Below are positions 18,259-26,570 of a stretch of 58,696 bases of DNA, piece by piece. The DNA comes from Thalassospira alkalitolerans. Lineage in GTDB: Bacteria > Pseudomonadota > Alphaproteobacteria > Rhodospirillales > Thalassospiraceae. A model generated the notes under the pieces. That model saw only the letters and a program-made list of their open reading frames with translations, was not told the origin of the DNA and ran no database searches. The stretch's first letter is position 1. Each line of letters starts with the position of its first letter. The DNA lies in the NCBI RefSeq assembly GCF_002115745.1, contig NZ_JFKB01000022.1, positions 1 through 58,696 on the forward strand. The letters run 5' to 3'. Both the position numbers and the translations under genes were made by a program.

Positions 18259-20655
18259 ATGTCCGTCATCGCGAAATGGGATGAATTCCCGGCCATCGGA
18301 AATTGCGAAAGCTGCAAATCATCCCTGATTGCGGCACTTGAACGCGCAGTTCCGGGCCGGTCCTTTGTGACGGACGGGGCGGGTCTGCATGCCCAGCCCG
18401 ATCTTGGTGATGATCAAAAAAAGGTCGCGCGGGATGTGTTGAAGCGCCATCGCGATGGTGTGGCGCATCATCACTGGGTGGTATCGGGCATGGATTGCGG
18501 GTCTTGCGTGGCCAAGATCGAAACCGCCCTTTCCAAACGCGACGGGGTCGAATGTGTTGATGTTTCGATGATGCGCGAAACCGTGACGCTGGGCCTGCGC
18601 GATGATAGCCCCGATTTGCGTGGCGACATCACCCGGATGCTGACCAAACTTGGATATCCGGCCCATGAAAAATCCACAGTGAATACCGGCACGACGGCGT
18701 CGGGATGCTGTGGTGGTGCCAATACTTGTGGTGAAACGGCATCACCGCTGGATGCGGATGTCGAAACGCAATCCTTGCTGCGGAAAATTGCCCCCTGGCC
18801 GGAAGGCGGGGATGAAATTGCCTGGGCGGCGATCTGGCTTGTCATCGGCGGGGGTGTTGGCTGGCTGGTTCCGGGGGCGGATACCTATGCCATGTCGGTT
18901 GCGGCCATCCTTGCCGCCTTGCCGATCATGCGTGCCGCATTTCGTCTGGCGATCAGTGGTGCGTTCTTTTCCATTGAACTTTTAATGAGTGTCGCGGTTC
19001 TGGGCGCGGTGGCGATTGGCCAAAGTCTTGAGGCCGGGATGGTCGTGCTGCTGTTTGCGATTGGCGAAAGCCTTGAAGGTATTGCCGCCGGGCGGGCGCG
19101 CAGCGGGGTTAAATCGCTGATGAAGCTGACCCCTGAAATCGCACGTCGGGTGACCGATACCGGGGTCGAAGACCTTTCACCAGCATCCCTTGTGATCGGC
19201 GATATTGTCGAAGTCCGGCCGGGGGAACGTATTCCCGCCGATGGGATCCTGACAACGGGGTCTGCTGAAATCGACAACAGCCATCTGACGGGCGAGTCTG
19301 TTCCGGTGGCATCTGAACCCGGGGACGACGTTTTTGCCGGTGCGATTGTTACCGACCGTCCGGTGCATCTGTGTGTTACGCGGGCAGCGGGTCAGACGAT
19401 GCTGGATCGGGTTATCGAACTGGTCGAACAAAGTGAAAAGCACAAGGCACCTGTCGAGCGGTTTGTTGCCAAATTCGCCCGTATCTATACCCCGATCATC
19501 ATGGCTTTGGCAGCGTTGACTGTGGTGATCCCGCCGGTCCTGTTTGGGCAGGGCTGGGAAGAATGGATTTATCGCGGTCTGGCATTGTTGTTGATTGGTT
19601 GCCCCTGCGCCTTGGTGATTTCAACCCCGGCGGCGGTAACCTCGGCCTTGGCGCGTGCCACGCGGATTGGTTTGCTGGTTAAGGGCGGCGCCGCACTTGA
19701 AGCCATCGGGGCGGTCCGCACCATGGCGTTTGATAAAACCGGCACCCTGACCGAAGGCAAGCCAAAGCTGGCATCATTGATTACGGTTGGTGACATGGCC
19801 GAGGATCAATTGCTTGGCATTGCCGCAGCTCTTGAAACCGTGACGTCGCATCCGCTGGCGAAGGCAGTGGTGACAGCAGCACAGGACAAAAACCTTGATT
19901 TACCGGTGATTACGGATGCGCGGACCATCGCCGGTGCCGGGGTCGAAGCACGGATTGATGGCATCTTGTACCGGGTTGGCGCGGCCAAGCGGCTTGATAT
20001 CGATCCGACCCCGGAAATTGCGGATTGGTTAACCGCACAGGAAGGCGCAGGCAGTACCGCCGTTGTTGTTTTGAAAGATAACGTCGTGATTGGCGCACTG
20101 GCACTCCGCGATGTTGCCCGTGCGGATGCGAAGGCTGCACTTGCCAAGCTTAAGGCATTGGGCATCAATCCGGTGATGTTGACTGGCGATGCGATGCTGG
20201 TTGCCAAACGTATGGCCGGTGAACTGGGCATGGAATATCATGCGCAATTACTGCCCGAAGATAAGTTGAACGTACTGGCCGAGCTTCGCAATGATCCTGA
20301 CCGCAAGGGCCCAATTGCCATGGTCGGTGATGGCATCAACGATGCCCCGGCTCTGAAATCGGCTGATGTCGGGATTGCGATTGGCGGGGGCACGGATATC
20401 GCACTTGAAGCCGCCGATGCGGTGGTGGTCAAAGACCGGCTTTCCGATGTGGTTAATCTGGTAAAACTGTCGCGTGCCACCCGGCGCGTCATCCGCGAAA
20501 ATATCGGTCTGGCGCTGGGGCTAAAGGCAGTGTTCCTGATCACCAGCATCACCGGCCTGACAGGATTATGGCTGGCCGTCCTGGCCGATACCGGCGCAAC
20601 CGTGCTGGTCACGATCAATAGCCTGCGTTTGTTGATCGCACTGCGTCGACCGTGA
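18259..20655 (+). CDS. Heavy-metal (Zn/Cd/Pb-type) P1B ATPase exporter
   Basis: A 798-aa inner-membrane pump that exports divalent metal with ATP hydrolysis, like ZntA/CadA. An N-terminal HMA-like unit with NCESCKSS (~14-21) precedes a canonical HMA domain with GMDCGSC (~77-83), then a CCGG...CGE patch. Actuator motif TGES is near 342, the CPC metal site (GCPCALV) near 446, DKTGTLTEGKP from ~492 and GDGINDAP near 690. Eight membrane helices fit. The CPC form and the nearby ArsR-type gene favour Zn/Cd/Pb over Cu. Its last ~24 codons are one copy of the direct repeat that flanks the cassette downstream, so its present C-terminus (RRP) may come from the inserted DNA; the displaced copy at 25016 ends RRS. 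Confidence 0.9.
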   Translation: MSVIAKWDEFPAIGNCESCKSSLIAALERAVPGRSFVTDGAGLHAQPDLGDDQKKVARDVLKRHRDGVAHHHWVVSGMDCGSCVAKIETALSKRDGVECVDVSMMRETVTLGLRDDSPDLRGDITRMLTKLGYPAHEKSTVNTGTTASGCCGGANTCGETASPLDADVETQSLLRKIAPWPEGGDEIAWAAIWLVIGGGVGWLVPGADTYAMSVAAILAALPIMRAAFRLAISGAFFSIELLMSVAVLGAVAIGQSLEAGMVVLLFAIGESLEGIAAGRARSGVKSLMKLTPEIARRVTDTGVEDLSPASLVIGDIVEVRPGERIPADGILTTGSAEIDNSHLTGESVPVASEPGDDVFAGAIVTDRPVHLCVTRAAGQTMLDRVIELVEQSEKHKAPVERFVAKFARIYTPIIMALAALTVVIPPVLFGQGWEEWIYRGLALLLIGCPCALVISTPAAVTSALARATRIGLLVKGGAALEAIGAVRTMAFDKTGTLTEGKPKLASLITVGDMAEDQLLGIAAALETVTSHPLAKAVVTAAQDKNLDLPVITDARTIAGAGVEARIDGILYRVGAAKRLDIDPTPEIADWLTAQEGAGSTAVVVLKDNVVIGALALRDVARADAKAALAKLKALGINPVMLTGDAMLVAKRMAGELGMEYHAQLLPEDKLNVLAELRNDPDRKGPIAMVGDGINDAPALKSADVGIAIGGGTDIALEAADAVVVKDRLSDVVNLVKLSRATRRVIRENIGLALGLKAVFLITSITGLTGLWLAVLADTGATVLVTINSLRLLIALRRP
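20583..20655 (+). repeat. Left copy of the direct repeat (putative attL) in the ATPase 3' end
   Basis: Positions 20597-20645 are identical over 49 bp to 25030-25078. Weaker identity extends the match to about 70 bp and includes the stop codon region. This copy is in frame with the ATPase. Confidence 0.9.
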
Positions 20656-20890
20656 TGCCTTTTGACAGGAACTATATCTTCGCCATTGTGCTCTCTGTGC
20701 GCTCAGAGTTAGTGCGTCGGTATGAGGGGATCGCTCTCTAATGATGTCCAGATAATAGTGGAATTGGTGTTTAAGCTATAGTGATAGCCAAAAAGGTCAC
20801 CTACCGCGCGTAGCTGTCAGGGGGTGCAAATTTCGAAGCTGTGTTGATCGCAATCCAGAGTGATCTGTGCAGGCAGTGAATGAGGTCTTG

Positions 20891-20934
20891 TTGACAATCG
20901 GACGTCCGTCCTATATTTAAAATCGGACGTCCGT
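20891..20934 (+). promoter_or_regulatory. Cassette promoter with twin operators (TetR type)
   Basis: A -35 TTGACA (20891-20896) and an AT-rich -10 (TATTTA at 20914-20919, 17-nt spacing) are interleaved with two identical 14-bp copies of AATCGGACGTCCGT, at 20897-20910 and 20921-20934. Each contains the palindrome CGGACGTCCG. One lies between the promoter boxes and one right after the -10, so a bound repressor would block RNA polymerase. The TetR gene at the end of the operon is the obvious candidate. Confidence 0.75.
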
Positions 20935-20976
20935 TCATTTTGGCGGTTAGGCACATCTCAATTCAGGAGGCCTGTT

Positions 20977-21729
20977 ATGGATGAGAAGCTTACGCAACGA
21001 ATTCAGATCTTATGCGCTTGGTGTGGTCCGGCGTTTGTCGTGCTTTATGGCTTGGCTTGGGTCGTTCTTGCTCATAACTATCCGCCGCCCGACCCGTCAT
21101 TTAGTGCTCAGGAACTCGTCGATAACTTCTACCTGAAATATCAGGATAGGATACTGCTGGGCCAATCGCTTTCGACGGCCTTCGGCATTCTCTATCTTGT
21201 TTGGGCATGTCAAGTGTCGGTGCAGATGTGGCGAAGGGAAACCGTGCCTATCCTGTCGCTCATCCAGTTATGTGGTGGCTTGCTGACCGGATGGGTGCTC
21301 ATGTTCGTCCCCGCGATGTGGGCTTGGTGCGCTGAGGTTGCCGGCGTTGTCGATCCTGAAACTATTAAGATGGTTCATTTTATCGGCTGGTACTTTTTTG
21401 ACATGACCTATTGGATCACAACAATCGAGGTGATGGCCATCTTTATCATGGTGATGATGGACAAGGAGAAACCAGGACTGGTACCGAAGTGGGTTGCATC
21501 GATCGCATTGTTCTCTGGTCTTTCGTTCCTGCCGCTTACTTTTCTGCCTTACTTCAAGTCGGGCCCATTCGCGCTGAATGGTTACTGGTCTTTCCATGTC
21601 GCCTTCATCAGCTATGGAATTTTCACGTTCGCTTTCGGTCCGTATATGGTCAAAGACATCAAGCGGGTGCGCATTCCCGTTGTCCCGGGCATCGGCCAGG
21701 CGATTAGTCGTCGACAGTCTGGCCGTTAA
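20977..21729 (+). CDS. Multi-spanning membrane protein of unknown function
   Basis: A 250-aa integral membrane protein with about six hydrophobic segments (near 15-33, 62-80, 88-112, 130-158, 166-190 and 200-222) and many Trp, Tyr and Phe. No enzymatic motif or transporter signature is recognisable; the acidic loop DPETIKMVHFIGWYFFD lies between helices. A strong AGGAGG ribosome site precedes the ATG. First gene of the cassette operon behind the twin operators; the CDC48-like ATPase starts 3 nt after its stop, so the two are probably translated together and may act as a complex. Confidence 0.75.
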   Translation: MDEKLTQRIQILCAWCGPAFVVLYGLAWVVLAHNYPPPDPSFSAQELVDNFYLKYQDRILLGQSLSTAFGILYLVWACQVSVQMWRRETVPILSLIQLCGGLLTGWVLMFVPAMWAWCAEVAGVVDPETIKMVHFIGWYFFDMTYWITTIEVMAIFIMVMMDKEKPGLVPKWVASIALFSGLSFLPLTFLPYFKSGPFALNGYWSFHVAFISYGIFTFAFGPYMVKDIKRVRIPVVPGIGQAISRRQSGR

Positions 21730-21732
21730 ACC

Positions 21733-23904
21733 ATGAATACTGAAACTCTTACTCGAGGTTTCACCCTCTGTCTCGACCCTGCCGTTACAGGCGGGGTCGA
21801 GGACAGAGTGGCAATTAATCCCGCCGATATGGACGCCAATGGATGGAAGCCTGGCGACTATGTAACGATTACCGCGCTTGCACAAACGGCGGGTCGCATC
21901 ATCGGTGACAGCACCACGGCAAGGGGCAGCGTTGCCCTCGGCTCGACTCTGGCGGCGGCTAGTGGCGCGCAGGCTGGAGAAACAGTTGTCCTTACCGTTG
22001 TAACGTCTTTCCCTGCCGAGCGTATCGTCTTCGCCGTTGTGGAACGCGCATTGCCGGGGCAGAGCGGAAACCCGATTCGTCATGGAAATGCTGTCCTCGC
22101 TCGCTTCCTCGGAGCCTCTGAAAGTGCAACCTCGGCGATACCTTCACCGGATGCTCGGCTATTGGATCATCGTGCTCTGATCGTAGGTAGTTTGCTTGAT
22201 CACGCGGACGCTCGGTTGAGGGTCATTGAAACGGTGCCGACCGGTGTGGTGACCGCCACGAGAGAAACCGCGATTTCAGTTGTCGATCCCCAGGACCGCA
22301 AGACATCCTATCGGGATGTCGGTGGCCTTTCCGGCGAGGTCGCCAGCATTCGTGAAATGGTAGAACTGCCGCTGCGTCGTCCGGAGGTTTTCATGCGACT
22401 TGGCGTCGATGCACCGGGCGGCTTGCTTCTCTATGGCCCGCCCGGTTGTGGCAAGACTCTGATCGCACGTGCGATAGCCCAGCAGACAGATGCATTCTTC
22501 CTTTCGATCAACGGCCCCGAGATCATCCAGAAGCATTATGGTGAGTCCGAAGAGCTCCTGCGCAAGGTTTTCGATGAGGCGCAGAGGCATCCGGCGACGA
22601 TTTTGTTCATCGATGAGATCGACGCGCTTGCCCCAAACAGGGAAACAGTGCTCGGCGAAGTAGAGAAGCGTGTTGTCGGGCAGCTACTGGCGCTGATGGA
22701 TGGCGTTTCCTCGCGCGGTAGGGTCGTGGTGATGGCTGCCACTAATCTGCCTAACGCTGTGGATCCGGCGTTGCGTCGACCGGGCCGGTTTGACCGCGAG
22801 ATATCTATTGTCCCGCCGAGCAAGATGGGGCGACTGGAAATTCTTAAGATTCACACTCGGTTCATGCCGCTGGCCGCGGATGTTGATCTGGAGCGAGTCT
22901 CCGCTGTGACGCATGGCTTCCTCGGTGCGGATCTGGCAGCGCTCTGCCGCGAAGCGGGCATGGCCTGCGCTCGCGACAATCAAACGGAAGAAAGCAAATC
23001 GGCGCTCTTTGTTCGGATGGTGCATTTCCAGAAGGCGTTGGCGGATTTCCGCTTGTCGACCATGCGTGAACTGTCGTCTGTTTTCGCCGAAACATGCTGG
23101 GAGGATATCGGCGGACTGGAGAAGGAGAAGCATCTGCTGAGGGAGGCGCTTGACTGGCCGCTCACTTACGCTTCTCGCTTCACGTATGCTACTGCCTATG
23201 CGCCCAAAGGTATCTTGCTGACCGGCGGATCAGGAACCGGCAAGACACTTTTGGCGCAGGCGGTTGGGACGACGACGGAGGTTAACTTTATCGTGGCGCG
23301 TGGTCCCGAGCTCCTTTCCAAATGGGTAGGTGAATCCGAACGCGGCATCCGCGAGGTGTTTCGGCGCGCGCGGCAGTCCGCGCCCTCTATCATCTTTTTT
23401 GACGAGATAGACGCGATCACACCCGCGCGAGGTAGAAGCACCGGCGACGGCCAGATCGGTGATCGTATGGTTGGGCAGTTCTTGCTGGAACTTGATGCGA
23501 TTAATGGTGATTCTGGCGTTGTCGTGCTGGCGGCGACCAACCGGCCGGATCTTGTTGATCCGGCGTTGCTCAGGCCCGGCCGTTTTGATCTGGTGATCGA
23601 TTTACCGGACCCTGATCGCGAGACGCGCTTGTCCATCCTTAAGGTGCATTGCCAGAACAGCCCGCTCGGCGAAGACGTCGACCTCGGTACGCTTGCTGAG
23701 GCTACGGAGGGGCTGAGCGGCGCTGTTCTGGGGGCACTTTGTCAAAGAGCGAAGACCTTGGCGATCAGTGATTCGGTCAAGGCGCAGCCGGGACAGGATT
23801 TTACGCCTTTTCTTATCTCCGCCAATCATTTCGATGCCGCCCTTCGTGCGATCTTGCAAAGCAGACGGGCGAATCAAAATGCAAGACACGACAGTACTGC
23901 ATGA
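21733..23904 (+). CDS. CDC48/VCP-like AAA+ ATPase (two AAA domains)
   Basis: A 723-aa homologue of archaeal/eukaryotic CDC48, the segregase that unfolds or extracts proteins. An N-domain-like region (~1-180, with the double-psi start NPADMDANGWKPGDYVTI) precedes D1, with Walker A GPPGCGKT near 235 and Walker B FIDEID near 293. D2 follows, with Walker A GGSGTGKT near 497 and Walker B FFDEID near 556. Arginine-rich second-region motifs (DPALRRPGRFD and DPALLRPGRFD) are in both domains. The D2 loop has GGS instead of the usual GPP. Such proteins are sporadic in bacteria. Its place between two membrane-protein genes suggests extraction or assembly of membrane proteins, which is inference. Confidence 0.88.
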   Translation: MNTETLTRGFTLCLDPAVTGGVEDRVAINPADMDANGWKPGDYVTITALAQTAGRIIGDSTTARGSVALGSTLAAASGAQAGETVVLTVVTSFPAERIVFAVVERALPGQSGNPIRHGNAVLARFLGASESATSAIPSPDARLLDHRALIVGSLLDHADARLRVIETVPTGVVTATRETAISVVDPQDRKTSYRDVGGLSGEVASIREMVELPLRRPEVFMRLGVDAPGGLLLYGPPGCGKTLIARAIAQQTDAFFLSINGPEIIQKHYGESEELLRKVFDEAQRHPATILFIDEIDALAPNRETVLGEVEKRVVGQLLALMDGVSSRGRVVVMAATNLPNAVDPALRRPGRFDREISIVPPSKMGRLEILKIHTRFMPLAADVDLERVSAVTHGFLGADLAALCREAGMACARDNQTEESKSALFVRMVHFQKALADFRLSTMRELSSVFAETCWEDIGGLEKEKHLLREALDWPLTYASRFTYATAYAPKGILLTGGSGTGKTLLAQAVGTTTEVNFIVARGPELLSKWVGESERGIREVFRRARQSAPSIIFFDEIDAITPARGRSTGDGQIGDRMVGQFLLELDAINGDSGVVVLAATNRPDLVDPALLRPGRFDLVIDLPDPDRETRLSILKVHCQNSPLGEDVDLGTLAEATEGLSGAVLGALCQRAKTLAISDSVKAQPGQDFTPFLISANHFDAALRAILQSRRANQNARHDSTA

Positions 23905-23981
23905 CGCGGGCGGAGGCTTAATCCGGAAAGTGATGGGGCTCCTGAATAAATGCTTGGACGTCACCTAAGGAGAAATTTGGT

Positions 23982-24257
23982 ATGATGATTATATTGACGA
24001 CTATTGTGCAGATCGTCATGGGTATTGCTGGTGGTCAAGCTGTGACTACTGCGCTACGACTATCCACCATTGCGCCAATTATCAACATTCTTTCTGGTGG
24101 TTTGGGAGGACTGGCTTTGGGGCTGCTGGTCGGTGGATTCGTGGGGGATGACAACTCATTCTTTGCAATGCTGGGCGATGCTGGCGGTGGTTTTGTGGGC
24201 GGTGCGGTGGTTACGGTTATCGTGGTGCGGATAACCAGAAGGCTGAGTGGACGATAA
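23982..24257 (+). CDS. Small glycine-rich membrane protein
   Basis: A 91-aa, strongly hydrophobic protein with three predicted membrane stretches (near 2-20, 31-52 and 66-84) packed with G-G-x-x-G patterns (SGGLGGLALGLLVGG, AGGGFVGG), like glycine-zipper proteins, and a basic tail RITRRLSGR. The ATG is preceded by AAGGAG at 7-8 nt. Third gene of the cassette. It resembles short Gly-rich membrane proteins seen in sphingomonads and relatives; no function is known to me. It might be a substrate or partner of the CDC48-like ATPase. Confidence 0.7.
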   Translation: MMIILTTIVQIVMGIAGGQAVTTALRLSTIAPIINILSGGLGGLALGLLVGGFVGDDNSFFAMLGDAGGGFVGGAVVTVIVVRITRRLSGR

Positions 24258-24322
24258 GCGAATGAAAAGGGCACCATTCCCATTATCAGGAAAGTGATTT
24301 GGCGAATAGAGGAGGCTAACTC

Positions 24323-24985
24323 ATGTCACTTGGAGCAGACACCCAGCGCAAACGGGATCGTGAGATTGCGGCGACTACAAAGGGCGAGGCGACAGCAGAG
24401 AACATCCTTGACGCCGCATTTAAGTCGATCGCGGTGCATGGCTGTGGAGCTGTAACTCTTCGAGGAATTGCCGATGAGGCTGGCGTTGTGCTGAGTCAGC
24501 TTAATTACCATTATGGCAACAAGAATCGTCTTTTTGCTGCCGTACTCAAGCGCATGCAGCACGGTTACATCGAGGCGCTCGATGTTCGCCTACACGGACA
24601 CGATTCTTTGGAAGGGCAGATTGCAGCAGTCGTCGATTACAACGAATCGGTCCTTATCGACAGTCCAGAGACCTATCGGAACTTTCTTGAATTTTTCAAC
24701 TTTGCGATGAATTCCAAACCGTTTCAGGTGGAGGTCGATAACTTCACGTCACAAATCGCGGCAATGATTGAAAAACGCATCGTCCAGTATCAGTGCAAAG
24801 ACGAAGCAATGGCCTGTTTCTCGGCGGCTGCGCTCACGCGCTTCATTCTGTCGGCGTCATTCGGGATAGCCCTCCAAAGATTTCTCAGTCCGGAGAACGA
24901 AGATGCGCGGGCGGGCTTTAGCATTATCAAGGCGACGGCGTCTCAGCTTATTAGGCAGAATAGAGATGCTATGCCGTTAGACTAA
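24323..24985 (+). CDS. TetR/AcrR family transcriptional regulator
   Basis: A 220-aa regulator. The TetR helix-turn-helix lies at ~45-71 (TLRGIADEAGVVLSQLNYHYGNKNRLF), followed by an all-helical ligand domain without recognisable family detail. GAGGAGG lies 9 nt before the ATG. As last gene of the cassette it probably represses the operon through the two AATCGGACGTCCGT sites 3.4 kb upstream, including its own synthesis. The ligand is unknown; a small hydrophobic inducer would suit the membrane-protein cargo. Confidence 0.88.
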   Translation: MSLGADTQRKRDREIAATTKGEATAENILDAAFKSIAVHGCGAVTLRGIADEAGVVLSQLNYHYGNKNRLFAAVLKRMQHGYIEALDVRLHGHDSLEGQIAAVVDYNESVLIDSPETYRNFLEFFNFAMNSKPFQVEVDNFTSQIAAMIEKRIVQYQCKDEAMACFSAAALTRFILSASFGIALQRFLSPENEDARAGFSIIKATASQLIRQNRDAMPLD

Positions 24986-25015
24986 TGTGAACCGCTCTTC
25001 AGGTGATGCAAGTCG

Positions 25016-25088
25016 GGCCGATACCAGCACAACCGTGCTGGTCACGATCAATAGCCTGCGTTTGTTGATCGCACTGCGCCGGTCATAA
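25016..25088 (+). repeat. Right copy of the direct repeat (putative attR): displaced ATPase 3' end
   Basis: Carries the 49-bp core (25030-25078) and encodes in frame the tail ADTSTTVLVTINSLRLLIAL then RRS and stop, the same as the ATPase end apart from three residues. With the hairpin just downstream, this looks like the original 3' end of the ATPase gene pushed away by the cassette. It has no start codon and is a gene fragment. Confidence 0.88.
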
Positions 25089-25109
25089 GGATAAACAAAG
25101 GGCGAAAAT

Positions 25110-25147
25110 GTTCCGGTTCCCCCACCATAAGGCAAAGGAACCGGAAC
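25110..25147. terminator. Hairpin, probable terminator of the original ATPase gene
   Basis: A perfect 11-bp inverted repeat (GTTCCGGTTCC / GGAACCGGAAC) with a 16-nt loop between convergent genes. The T tract is weak on both strands (ATTTTCG on the minus side). Confidence 0.45.
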
Positions 25148-25190
25148 GATATTGGTGGTCATTTAATCTGTGACGGGTGTTATCGCCATT

Positions 25191-26570
25191 TTACGACATC
25201 ACGACATTTCCCGGTTCAAGGATCAATGTCAGTTCGTTTGCCTTTGCCGGATTCAGGGATGCAAACACAGGTGCAAAGCGATCTGAATAGGCAAAATTAT
25301 AAGCTTGGGATAACGGGGCGAGTTTTGCCGCCCATTGGTTATAGGTTTTTGATGTTTGAAGACCACCAAACAGCAACGAATTTGGCAGGTTGAACCAGTC
25401 ATGGCTAGGCATGGAGCCGACCATCTTGGGGCTATCTTTGCCAACAGAGACAGAGCTGCCAATTGCGCCGATATTAATCCCGGCAAGAAGATCGCCTGAT
25501 ATCCAGCCATAAACATTGTTCACCGGCGGAGCCGCCGCCGCCCCATCAAGACTGAAGGGGGCGTTTGCCCCATAGATGCCTGATGGATTGATCAGATCAT
25601 TCTTGGCAAAGGCCATGGTGACGTGTTTGGCGCCATTCCCAACTGTGCCACTGAGCGTGATATTTGACTGCGCGTCGATCTTGGCAGTCAAATCATAGGT
25701 CTGTTTTGAAAGCGGCCCGTTTGACGAAGCATCCGAGCCAACCCCGGCGAATTTACCGGCGATTTTGGCAATGACGCCATTGCCAAGTCCGGGGATCACG
25801 GCACCGGTGGTGGTGTTGGTACCGAACTGTTCGTTAAGGTGGGATAGATAACCTTCGAAGGTGTCATAGGGAAGAACCGGAATGCCTTGTGGATTGATCG
25901 ATGGATATGACGACGGTCCGATGATGCGCGCGAAATCATTGCCCGGTGCCGGGCTGCTTGGGTCGTATTGAACAAACTGTCCCGGAACCAGTGCGGGTAT
26001 CGGGGTACCATCATTGCCCGCAACACCAGGAAGACCCGAAACCGGGGGTGTCGTCAGTGACAAAAGCGCGTCATAGACGTCTTGTGTTTTTGCATTGTTA
26101 AGCAACCCCTGAACCGTTCCCGCCGGGGCACCGTTTTTCGATGTTTTTAGCGACATCGGGATTGACCAATAATCAATGCTGGTCAGGTTCGCGACATCCG
26201 CAGGATTGCCGGTAAAGGTCATTTCCATTTTGTCATAGCGCAGGAAAAAGTTTGGGTCGGTTACCGCCTGACCTGGTTCATATTGTTTTCCCTCGACGCT
26301 CCATGGGGTTTGGTAGGCCACATAGACACGGCCGCTGAAGGCACTGATGGCAAGGCTGTCTGGAAGGTCTGATAACTTGTACCAGTTTCCGGCAAACGGA
26401 TAGGACGCGCCGATATTAAGCGGCAAGACGTCAATTGAAAGGGGTTCAATCGTGGAAGGGGATTGGTATGAAATGTCGCAAGGGGCGCCGGTTCCCGGGA
26501 CAAAGCCGATATTGACCTGATCGTCGGGGAAGCCGCTTTTATTCTCAATCTTCAAAGCAAGAATGGTCAT
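25191..26570 (-). CDS. GH64/thaumatin-like beta-1,3-glucanase-like protein
   Basis: A 459-aa protein whose layout resembles GH64 laminaripentaose-producing glucanases and related thaumatin-like proteins: an N-terminal beta domain, a strand like SGRVYVAYQTPW (~79-90), the segment FFLRYDKMEMTF then NLTSIDYWSIPMSL (~107-140), and a C-terminal segment YAYSDRF-like (YNFAYSDRFAPVFASLNP). There is no signal peptide and only one cysteine, unusual for a secreted glucanase, so it may leave by another route or act inside. AGGAA lies 7-8 nt before the ATG. Called by pattern only; the catalytic acids were not confirmed. Confidence 0.5.
   Translation of the reverse strand: MTILALKIENKSGFPDDQVNIGFVPGTGAPCDISYQSPSTIEPLSIDVLPLNIGASYPFAGNWYKLSDLPDSLAISAFSGRVYVAYQTPWSVEGKQYEPGQAVTDPNFFLRYDKMEMTFTGNPADVANLTSIDYWSIPMSLKTSKNGAPAGTVQGLLNNAKTQDVYDALLSLTTPPVSGLPGVAGNDGTPIPALVPGQFVQYDPSSPAPGNDFARIIGPSSYPSINPQGIPVLPYDTFEGYLSHLNEQFGTNTTTGAVIPGLGNGVIAKIAGKFAGVGSDASSNGPLSKQTYDLTAKIDAQSNITLSGTVGNGAKHVTMAFAKNDLINPSGIYGANAPFSLDGAAAAPPVNNVYGWISGDLLAGINIGAIGSSVSVGKDSPKMVGSMPSHDWFNLPNSLLFGGLQTSKTYNQWAAKLAPLSQAYNFAYSDRFAPVFASLNPAKANELTLILEPGNVVMS

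Larger units (their letters stand above)
20656..25015. mobile_element. 4.4-kb inserted cassette flanked by direct repeats, no integrase seen
   Basis: The DNA between the two repeat copies splits the 3' end of the metal ATPase from its original end and terminator. Integration into a gene's 3' end with the end rebuilt by the element is typical of tyrosine-recombinase islands. The cargo is a membrane protein, a CDC48-like AAA ATPase, a small glycine-rich membrane protein and a TetR regulator, all on the plus strand. I see no integrase, excisionase or transposase. Positions 20656-20880 hold no recognisable gene. A non-autonomous element, or loss of the integrase, are the alternatives. Confidence 0.7.

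Noticed and set aside
20656..20880. Remains of an integrase or transposase at the left end of the cassette
   Set aside because: No frame in this stretch shows recombinase motifs; too short and too unclear to claim.
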